Shown piece by piece: positions 34,457 to 41,217 of a stretch of 64,000 nucleotides of DNA. Numbering within the stretch: the stretch's first letter is position 1; every line of letters begins with the position of its first letter. The notes under the pieces are model-generated. The model saw nothing but the letters and a program-made list of their open reading frames with translations. It had not been told where the DNA came from and did no database searches. The translations under genes were made by a program, and so were the position numbers. Source of the DNA: CAINVV01 sp036508555 (GTDB lineage Bacteria; Bacteroidota; Bacteroidia; Bacteroidales; Prolixibacteraceae); contig DATCHD010000035.1 in assembly GCA_036508555.1 (NCBI GenBank), positions 1 to 64,000 of the forward strand, in the 5' to 3' direction.

Positions 34457-34486
34457 TTTGTCATTTGGGAAATACCTATACTTTTA
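34457..34486 (+). promoter_or_regulatory. Possible malQ promoter
   Basis: TTTG (34457-34460), an 18-nt spacer and TACTTTTA (34479-34486) approximate the Bacteroidota form. It lies about 36 nt before the malQ ATG. Confidence 0.5.
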
Positions 34487-34521
34487 CTCACGTATTTTCA
34501 TGCTACTTCCAAGTATAACAG

Positions 34522-36012
34522 ATGATATTTGATACGCGAAAATCAGGAGTCCTGTTACACCCCTCTTCCCTACCAGGGAAATACGGGATCGGTTCACTGG
34601 GCGCCGAAGCTTTAAAGTTTGTCGACTGGCTCAACGAAGCAGGACAAAAAATCTGGCAGATACTGCCTCTGGGGCCAACCAACCGGAGCCATTCGCCTTA
34701 CCAATCCTACTCTGCATTCGCAGGAAACCCCGGCTTGATCGATCTCGAACTTCTTGTCAGGGAAGGCTTACTTTCTGACAAATCGCTGAAAAATCCACCG
34801 GAATTCCCCATTGATAAGATTGATTTTAAGCTTGTCCTCCCCTACCGTGAAAAGCTTCTGAAAGAGGCTTTCCTGAATTTTTCCGCATCTGGTGGCTTCA
34901 ATACCGGAGAATACCATCAATTCTGGGACCAAAACTGGTGGTGGCTCGAATCCTGGTCGCTGTTTGACGCCTGCCTCAATAATCTGAAGGGTTCCAACTG
35001 GAGCAAATGGGAAAAACCCATCCGGCTACGTCAGGAAATAGCACTCAGCGAACATTATAGATTACTACGAGAATCTGTTGAATTCAGCAGGTTTTTGCAA
35101 TTTATTTTTTTCAATCAATGGTTTGCTTTGAAGAAATATGCCAACGAAAAAGGAATATCCATCTTTGGAGATATCCCTCTTTATGTTTCCTACAATAGTG
35201 CAGATGTCTGGAGCAATCAATCACTATTCCTTCTGAATGAGGATCTTAGCCAAAAATTAGTTGGAGGTGTTCCGCCCGATTACTTCAGCAAAACCGGTCA
35301 GCTGTGGGGAAATCCTTTGTTCGACTGGCAAAGAATGAAAGAAACCGGGTTCCAGTGGTGGATGGCCCGAATTCACTTCAACCTGAAACTTTTTGATCTG
35401 GTTCGGATTGACCATTTCCGCGGACTGGAGTCATTCTGGGCCGTGCCGGCAGGTGAAAAGACAGCCATCAACGGTAGCTGGATGAAAGCCAATGGCGAGG
35501 AGATGCTGCAACTCCTACAGCAGCAGATTGGTACCTTGCCAATCGTAGCGGAAGACCTCGGATTAATAACGCCGGAAGTAGATCAGCTTCGAAAAAAATT
35601 TAACCTTCCGGGGATGAAGGTACTCCAGTTTGCCTTTTCTGATGAGGCAGACAATACCCATTTACCACACAATTACACCAACGATTTTGTATCCTATACC
35701 GGTACGCACGATAACAACACTACTGCAGGATGGCTGCAATCGCTTAAAAAAGAGGAGAAGAGAAGGGTGCAAAATTACCTGGGATCAGACGAATTAAACT
35801 CTTGGCACCTTATCAGGAAGGTAGAGGAGTCGGTGGCGCAACTGGCCATCATCCCGATGCAGGATATTCTTGAGTTACCCAGCCTTGCCAGGATGAACAA
35901 ACCCGGTACCATCAAAGGAAATTGGATTTGGCGGATGGATCCAGCCCTGCTCACGAAAGAACATGGAACCAAACTGCTTGAAATCACGCAGTTATATAGA
36001 AGAAATAAATAA
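34522..36012 (+). CDS. malQ: 4-alpha-glucanotransferase
   Basis: The 496-residue GH77 amylomaltase disproportionates maltodextrins in the cytoplasm and feeds glycogen or maltose metabolism. The N-terminus GVLLHPSSLPGKYGIGSLG is typical. The catalytic residues are Asp297 (VRIDHFRG), Glu344 (VAEDLG) and Asp397 (GTHDNN). It lacks the long N-terminal carbohydrate-binding modules of the other Bacteroidota type and is a compact bacterial form. It appears monocistronic. Confidence 0.95.
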   Translation: MIFDTRKSGVLLHPSSLPGKYGIGSLGAEALKFVDWLNEAGQKIWQILPLGPTNRSHSPYQSYSAFAGNPGLIDLELLVREGLLSDKSLKNPPEFPIDKIDFKLVLPYREKLLKEAFLNFSASGGFNTGEYHQFWDQNWWWLESWSLFDACLNNLKGSNWSKWEKPIRLRQEIALSEHYRLLRESVEFSRFLQFIFFNQWFALKKYANEKGISIFGDIPLYVSYNSADVWSNQSLFLLNEDLSQKLVGGVPPDYFSKTGQLWGNPLFDWQRMKETGFQWWMARIHFNLKLFDLVRIDHFRGLESFWAVPAGEKTAINGSWMKANGEEMLQLLQQQIGTLPIVAEDLGLITPEVDQLRKKFNLPGMKVLQFAFSDEADNTHLPHNYTNDFVSYTGTHDNNTTAGWLQSLKKEEKRRVQNYLGSDELNSWHLIRKVEESVAQLAIIPMQDILELPSLARMNKPGTIKGNWIWRMDPALLTKEHGTKLLEITQLYRRNK

Positions 36013-36172
36013 ATAACAAATGGGAAAAACCGCCAACGCAACTATCCGACACTGGGTGGGTTATGCATCGGTTGGGTATGAATAAGACCTCCCGATTCCC
36101 ACCGAAATTAAAGGTTCAATTAAAATTGTTGTGGGGAAAATATTTCTTATGTTGCAGATGGTTAGGCGGGAT

Positions 36173-36301
36173 CTATTTAAAGATACCGAAATGCCCCAGC
36201 AACCACCATAAAATTAAGAAGATCACAATCGTGGAAAGGCATCCACCGCCCAACTTTTTTGCGCCCCAACCGGCCGCAAGCCCTCGTAAAATTTTGCTCA
36301 T
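36173..36301 (-). CDS. 42-residue single-span membrane protein
   Basis: A short frame encodes MSKILRGLAAGWGAKKLGGG, a hydrophobic helix CLSTIVIFLILWWLLG, and the end HFGIFK. The basic, glycine-rich N-terminus and tight helix look like a real small membrane protein. I recall similar small proteins in other Bacteroidota but cannot name a family. The 84-codon frame on the other strand across the same bases has no protein-like texture. It lies between malQ and the histidine kinase operon. Confidence 0.65.
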   Translation of the reverse strand: MSKILRGLAAGWGAKKLGGGCLSTIVIFLILWWLLGHFGIFK

Positions 36302-36506
36302 TTTTTCACTGTATTAAAGGTAAAACAAAATTCCTCTACCATGTTATAAAAATAGCAATAAAAAATAACAAAGCCAGAACGCAAAATCAGAACAAAACCA
36401 TTCTCAATACGAGATTAATTACAAGTTGAAAAAAGCAATTGTCGTGTCAACGAATCACAGACAAAAAGAGAACTTTTGTTGATGAAAATGAGCTTTTTAC
36501 TGATTT

Positions 36507-36539
36507 CTTGATAATTCACTGCCCGGAAAACTATCTTTG
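36507..36539 (+). promoter_or_regulatory. Promoter of the 36.6-45.2 kb operon
   Basis: CTTG (36507-36510), a 21-nt spacer and TATCTTTG (36532-36539) fit the -33/-7 pattern, with an exact TAnnTTTG. The ATG of the first gene is 31 nt after the -7 element. No other strong promoter was found up to 45211. Confidence 0.75.
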
Positions 36540-36569
36540 TTATAAAATCAGCAAGGGCCCGTTTCCATC

Positions 36570-37685
36570 ATGAACAAGTCTTTCAAAATTGAGGTAATCG
36601 AAAATTCATTGTTCGGCTTAGGCTGGATAGGAATCTTCTCTATTCCGTTCTTTAACCAATGGGGTTACAGTTCTCTTGACTGGGAGCAACTACTTTCAGA
36701 ATGGTTGCGCATCTTTTCCTTCCTCCTGGTATTTCTGCTCAATATATTTTATCTGATTCCAAGGTTCCTGATCCAACAGAAATACAAGACTTATGTGATA
36801 TCGGCAGCTATTCTCATTGTAGCTATGACAGCCGCAGAACTGATTTTGAACACCTTGCTTTTCCCTGCACCAGTTAAGATGCCACCCATGAACCTGGGAT
36901 CTGGAATTCCGATGGAGCTGGGTTCGGGCATGCCTGCGCCAATTGGTTATAAACCGGAGAGAATAACCAACTATGATACAGTCTCCCTGCATATTATAGC
37001 CAATATGATTATCTCGATTCTTATTGTAGGCAGTAGTACAACATTTAAAGTTATCGGCCAATGGCTGATCGCAGAAGACAGACATAGAGACCTTGAAAAA
37101 GAGCAGCTTAAAAGTGAACTGGCATTCCTGAGACATCAGGTTAGTCCGCATTTTTTCATGAATACTCTCAATAATATTCATTCTTTAATAGATATAAATG
37201 CTGATGATGCCAAGGATGCTGTCATACGACTTTCAACCATGATGCGGTACCTCTTATATGATACTTCTCAGGGCAGGACAAGTTTAGTGAAAGAAATCGG
37301 GTTCATCAGGAGCTATATATCCCTGATGCAACTTCGCTTTTCTGAGCACGTCCAGGTAACCCTCGAAGTCCCGGATGAAATTCCGGATATACAAATCCCC
37401 CCTATGCTCTTTATCTCCTTACTGGAAAATGCTTTCAAACACGGAGTTAGCTATCAGAAAGATTCTTTCGTTCAGCTAAAATTAGACATAACTGACAGCA
37501 TGCTGAATTGCACCATCAAAAACAGCAAAAACAACAAAGCTGTTGAAAAGAAAAGTAAATATTCCGGAATTGGCCTTGCAAATATCAGGAAGAGCTTGGA
37601 ATTACTCTACAATAAAAACTATCAATTCAATATCCAAGACTCCCAATTGGAATATACGGTGTATTTGAGTGTACCGATTGAATAA
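36570..37685 (+). CDS. LytS/YehU-type sensor histidine kinase
   Basis: The 371-residue protein has about four membrane segments (15-35, 48-70, 75-97 and 145-168). Between the third and fourth is an extracytoplasmic loop rich in Met, Pro and Gly (LGSGIPMELGSGMPAPIG). The kinase part is of the His_kinase (PF06580) type with SPHFFMNTLNNIHSLI (His194) and the ATP-binding LLENAFKHG near 288. It senses an unknown signal and phosphorylates the LytTR regulator encoded 17 nt downstream. It is first in the eight-gene operon. Confidence 0.9.
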   Translation: MNKSFKIEVIENSLFGLGWIGIFSIPFFNQWGYSSLDWEQLLSEWLRIFSFLLVFLLNIFYLIPRFLIQQKYKTYVISAAILIVAMTAAELILNTLLFPAPVKMPPMNLGSGIPMELGSGMPAPIGYKPERITNYDTVSLHIIANMIISILIVGSSTTFKVIGQWLIAEDRHRDLEKEQLKSELAFLRHQVSPHFFMNTLNNIHSLIDINADDAKDAVIRLSTMMRYLLYDTSQGRTSLVKEIGFIRSYISLMQLRFSEHVQVTLEVPDEIPDIQIPPMLFISLLENAFKHGVSYQKDSFVQLKLDITDSMLNCTIKNSKNNKAVEKKSKYSGIGLANIRKSLELLYNKNYQFNIQDSQLEYTVYLSVPIE

Positions 37686-37702
37686 ACAATAAAAACTATC
37701 GT

Positions 37703-38422
37703 ATGAAGATCAAATGTTTGGCCATAGACGATGAACCGCTGGCACTAAAACAAATCGGTGCCTATATTGAGAGAACGCCCTTTCTGGAAAAGATCGCTCT
37801 TTGTTCAAGCGCTTTCGAAGCACTGGAATGTATCAGGAATGAAGAGATAGAACTGCTTTTCGTTGATATTAATATGCCTGATCTGAATGGGATGGATTTT
37901 GTCAGATCCCTCGAGCAAAAAATACCGGTCATCTTCACTACCGCGTACAGTGAATTTGCCATCGAAGGTTTTCAAGTCGATGCCCTGGATTATCTGCTTA
38001 AGCCAATCAGCTTTCCATTATTCCTAAAGTCGGCCAACAAGGCAAAAGCCTGGTTCGATTTAAACAAAAAAACTCCGGAAGCTCCTCAGCCTACCCTGGA
38101 CTATATATTTGTCAAGGCAGAACACCGCCTGATCCGCATTTTCCTGGCAGATATAAAATACATCGAGGGCTCGAACGAATACATCATAATTCATTCACTT
38201 AAGGACAAACCAGTTACTACGCTGATGAGAATGAAAAATATCGAAACTGAACTGCCGGAAGATTTATTTATGAGGGTTCACAGATCGTTTATTGTCAACT
38301 TGTCGCAGGTGAAAGTGATTGAAAGAAACCGGATCATTTTCGACGAGAAAATCTATATCCCGATCGGGGAACAATACAAAGAAAATTTTCAGCGATTCCT
38401 GGATAAAACTTTTTACCTGTAG
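37703..38422 (+). CDS. LytTR-type response regulator
   Basis: The 239-residue protein has a receiver domain with the acidic pair in AIDDEPLAL and the phosphoacceptor Asp55 in LLFVDINMPDLNG. It is followed by a LytTR DNA-binding domain (about 133-236; YIEGSNEYIII, MRVHRSFIVNL). Such regulators bind direct repeats upstream of targets. None was recognised with confidence here. It likely controls its own operon or cell-envelope genes. Confidence 0.93.
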   Translation: MKIKCLAIDDEPLALKQIGAYIERTPFLEKIALCSSAFEALECIRNEEIELLFVDINMPDLNGMDFVRSLEQKIPVIFTTAYSEFAIEGFQVDALDYLLKPISFPLFLKSANKAKAWFDLNKKTPEAPQPTLDYIFVKAEHRLIRIFLADIKYIEGSNEYIIIHSLKDKPVTTLMRMKNIETELPEDLFMRVHRSFIVNLSQVKVIERNRIIFDEKIYIPIGEQYKENFQRFLDKTFYL

Positions 38423-38437
38423 TTTATAATTAATGTC

Positions 38438-38680
38438 ATGAGATTTAAAAAGAATATAGCAACGAGTGAAGCCGGATTTATTTTCAATCCCTCCTCAGGT
38501 GATTCATTTTCTTCCAATCCAATTGGTTCGGATATATTGGCCCAGTTCAAGGAGGACAAATCCCGGCAGGAAATAATAGATTTTATATGTTCCAGATACG
38601 AAGTGGATAAAAATCAGTTCGAAAAAGATCTGGATGATTTCTTATCTCAGCTGGGAGACTACAATCTTTTGGAAGAATAA
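38438..38680 (+). CDS. PqqD-like stand-alone RiPP recognition element
   Basis: The 80-residue protein has the PqqD pattern: FIFNPSSGDSFSSNPIGSDI (about 14-33), then helices with EIIDFICSRYEVD and FEKDLDDFLSQL. PqqD-type domains bind leader peptides of ribosomally made peptides and present them to modifying enzymes. Here it sits directly before an ATP-grasp enzyme and a decarboxylase whose N-terminus looks like a leader. No short precursor-peptide gene was found next to it. Confidence 0.85.
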   Translation: MRFKKNIATSEAGFIFNPSSGDSFSSNPIGSDILAQFKEDKSRQEIIDFICSRYEVDKNQFEKDLDDFLSQLGDYNLLEE

Positions 38681-38712
38681 GTTCTTTATCGAAGAAAAAA
38701 TGATCCTTTAAG

Positions 38713-39786
38713 ATGAGTGTGCTATCAAAAACAGGAAACGGAGAAAAAAGGAAGCTGGTAATTGCCGTTACAGGGCTCAATGCAATTGACAGTCCGGGTC
38801 CGGGAGTCGCCGTTATCCGCGCCATCAAGGAATGCCCTGATTTCGAGACCCGTATCATCGGACTGAGTTACGAAGCCCTGGAACCTGGAATCTATATGCA
38901 TCAGCTTGTAGATAAAACTTATCAGATTCCTTATCCATCGGCCGGTACTGAGAGTCTTTTTCATCGCCTGGAATCCATACAAGAAAAAGAAAAAATCGAC
39001 CTGATAATCCCCAATTTCGACGCCGAACTTTTCAATTTCATCAAGTTAAGCACCAAATTAAATAGCATAGGCATCCGTACTTTCTTACCCGAACTGGAAC
39101 CTTTTGAAGCGCGGAATAAAATGCTTTTATACAAATTCGGAAAGAAACATCATCTGATGGTTCCCGAAGACAGACTTGTATACCAGGTTTCAGAATTGAA
39201 AGCTGCCGCAGATGAACTGGATTACCCGCTCGTGGTCAAAGGGAAATACTACGATGCTGTCGTGGTAACCAGCCTGGAGGAAGCGCAAAAGGCTTTCTTT
39301 AAGCTCCAGACCAAATGGGGTTTACCAATTATTGCACAAAAATTCATCCGGGGTACCGAGATAAACATTGCAGCCCTCGGAGATGGAAATGGGAACACAA
39401 TAAGCGTGATTCCTATGCGAAAACTTTACATTACTGATAAGGGAAAAGCATGGGCAGGCATCACTATTGATGACATCTCCTTCATCGATCTGGCACACAA
39501 ATTTATCAGGGCGACCAAATGGAGAGGCGGATGTGAACTGGAAATTATGCAGACAACAGATGGGAAATCTTATATTATGGAAGTCAATCCGCGATTTCCT
39601 GCCTGGATTTATCTAACTGCAGCCGCAGGTCAAAATCAGCCCGTGGCTCTTGTAAAAATGGCCATGGGAGAAACCGTAGAGCCGTTTAATAATTACGAAG
39701 TTGGCAAAATGTTCATCAGATACTCCTGGGATTTAATTACTGATGTGACTGAATTTCAGACCATTTCAGGAACAGGGGAATTATAA
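38713..39786 (+). CDS. ATP-grasp ligase of unknown specificity
   Basis: The 357-residue protein is of the carbamoyl-phosphate-synthase-like ATP-grasp type. The N-terminal pre-ATP domain ends near LELEPFEARNKM-like residues. The central nucleotide-binding part includes DYPLVVKGKYYDAVVV and PIIAQKFIRGTEINIAALG, and the metal-binding end is YIMEVNPRFPAWIYL. Such enzymes join a carboxylate to an amine, thiol or similar acceptor using ATP. The next gene encodes an amino-acid decarboxylase, a pairing that suggests amino-acid activation. The acceptor is unknown. Confidence 0.85.
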   Translation: MSVLSKTGNGEKRKLVIAVTGLNAIDSPGPGVAVIRAIKECPDFETRIIGLSYEALEPGIYMHQLVDKTYQIPYPSAGTESLFHRLESIQEKEKIDLIIPNFDAELFNFIKLSTKLNSIGIRTFLPELEPFEARNKMLLYKFGKKHHLMVPEDRLVYQVSELKAAADELDYPLVVKGKYYDAVVVTSLEEAQKAFFKLQTKWGLPIIAQKFIRGTEINIAALGDGNGNTISVIPMRKLYITDKGKAWAGITIDDISFIDLAHKFIRATKWRGGCELEIMQTTDGKSYIMEVNPRFPAWIYLTAAAGQNQPVALVKMAMGETVEPFNNYEVGKMFIRYSWDLITDVTEFQTISGTGEL

Positions 39787-39789
39787 AAA

Positions 39790-39817
39790 TTGTAGGGGCG
39801 GCCCTATGTGGCCGTCC
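39790..39817. repeat. Dispersed GTAGGGGCGGCC-type repeat
   Basis: TTGTAGGGGCGGCC, a short CTATGT loop and GGCCGTCC form an imperfect hairpin between the ATP-grasp and decarboxylase genes. The sequence resembles a repeat that I recall from many environmental bacteria. It supplies no coding sequence and may affect expression of the downstream genes. Confidence 0.65.
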
Positions 39818-39841
39818 ATCATGGGTTTAAAACCACAAAAA

Positions 39842-41203
39842 ATGGAAAAATTAAAATATGAGCGTCCCATCATCAAGAAACTGAATATCGGTTTTGCCAA
39901 TAAGTTTGGTTCCCAGGTAAAGAACGAGGTGGTTTCTCAAATTGAGGGAGCGAGTGTAAAAGAGCTGATTCAGCAATACGGGTCCCCCCTTTTTGTGGTC
40001 TCGGAGAAACAGATCAGGCGTAATTATCAGCTTGCGACCAGGATATTTAAGACACGATATCCCAAAGTCCAGTTTGCCTGGTCTTACAAGACCAACTACC
40101 TCAACGCCGTTTGTAAAATCTTCCATCAGGAGGGATCCTGGGCTGAAGTGGTGTCAGGCTTTGAGTATGAGAAAGCAATAAATAACGGCGTTCCCGGCAA
40201 CAAGATCATCTTTAACGGTCCGGATAAGACTGATGAACAATTGCTTACCGCTGCCAAAAATAATTCGCTGATTCATATTGATCATTTTGACGAACTGTAT
40301 TCCCTGATAAAACTGAGCGAAGACCATCAGCTCAAACCCCGTGTTGCCATCCGTGTCAACATGGATACCGGCATCTTTCCCAAATGGGACCGTTTCGGGT
40401 TCAATTATGAGAACGGTCAGGCCTGGAATGCAATCTCTAGAATCATCAACAGCGAAAATCTCAATCTGGTTGGATTGCATTGCCATATCGGAACATTTAT
40501 GCTTGAAACATCCGCTTACACCATAGCTACAACCAAAATGTGTGAACTGGCGCGGAATATCAAGGAAAAGCTGAACAAAACGATTCAATACCTTGATTTG
40601 GGTGGTGGTTTCCCTTCAACAAACACTTTGAAAGGCTCCTATCTACCTGGTTCAGACACAGTTCCAACGATCGATCAGTTTGCAGATGCCATAACAGATG
40701 TGATACTTGGTTTTGGATTCGAGCCGGATGCTCTGCCGTTGCTGATTCTCGAGACCGGGAGGGCGTTAATTGACGATGCCGGATATTTGCTTGGAACCGT
40801 TCTTGCCAACAAACGCCTATCCGATGGTCGAAGATCTACAATCATGGATTTTGGCGTCAATTTACTTTTCACTTCATTTTGGTACGATCATAGAATCAGT
40901 GCTGCCCAGGAAGCCGGTCAACATACCGAAGAAACAGTTTTGTATGGTCCGCTTTGCATGAACATCGACGTAATCCGTGAAAACATCACACTCCCTCTGT
41001 TGCAGAAAGGCGATCATCTGGTTGTGCACAAAGTAGGGGCATACAACATGACCCAATGGATGCAGTTTATTACGCTTCGTCCCAATGTTGTTCTGTTAGA
41101 TCAAGAGAGCCATCCTCATGTGATCAGAAAAGCTGAGACTTTGGAATACCTCGGTAATGCAGAACAGATTCCGGAACACCTTAACAGGAATCCTATTACC
41201 TGA
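39842..41203 (+). CDS. PLP-dependent decarboxylase, diaminopimelate/ornithine type, with leader-like N-terminus
   Basis: The 453-residue protein is a fold-type III PLP enzyme. Lys83 in SYKTNYL should bind PLP. The family segments LHCHIGTF, LDLGGGFPS, ILETGRALI and YGPLCMNIDVI (active-site Cys) follow. I choose 39842 because the sequence upstream is a dispersed repeat. The first 25 residues, KYERPIIKKLNIGFANKFG after MEKL, precede the enzyme domain and carry a YxxPxI motif like leaders bound by PqqD-type domains. It is not a plain lysA, because the EPGR segment is altered to ETGR and the context is wrong. Confidence 0.85.
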   Translation: MEKLKYERPIIKKLNIGFANKFGSQVKNEVVSQIEGASVKELIQQYGSPLFVVSEKQIRRNYQLATRIFKTRYPKVQFAWSYKTNYLNAVCKIFHQEGSWAEVVSGFEYEKAINNGVPGNKIIFNGPDKTDEQLLTAAKNNSLIHIDHFDELYSLIKLSEDHQLKPRVAIRVNMDTGIFPKWDRFGFNYENGQAWNAISRIINSENLNLVGLHCHIGTFMLETSAYTIATTKMCELARNIKEKLNKTIQYLDLGGGFPSTNTLKGSYLPGSDTVPTIDQFADAITDVILGFGFEPDALPLLILETGRALIDDAGYLLGTVLANKRLSDGRRSTIMDFGVNLLFTSFWYDHRISAAQEAGQHTEETVLYGPLCMNIDVIRENITLPLLQKGDHLVVHKVGAYNMTQWMQFITLRPNVVLLDQESHPHVIRKAETLEYLGNAEQIPEHLNRNPIT

Positions 41204-41217
41204 TTTATGTAACCGGA

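Noticed and set aside
36063..36317. An 84-codon plus-strand frame between malQ and the sensor kinase
   Set aside because: Its composition is not protein-like, no ribosome site is seen, and the minus strand of the same bases encodes a convincing small membrane protein.
39806..39841. Upstream ATG for the decarboxylase
   Set aside because: The codons from 39806 partly fall in a dispersed hairpin repeat, and the leader-like protein start at 39842 fits better.
39842..41203. Annotation of the decarboxylase as lysA
   Set aside because: The enzyme family is right, but the ETGR change, the N-terminal tag and the operon context do not fit plain lysine synthesis.
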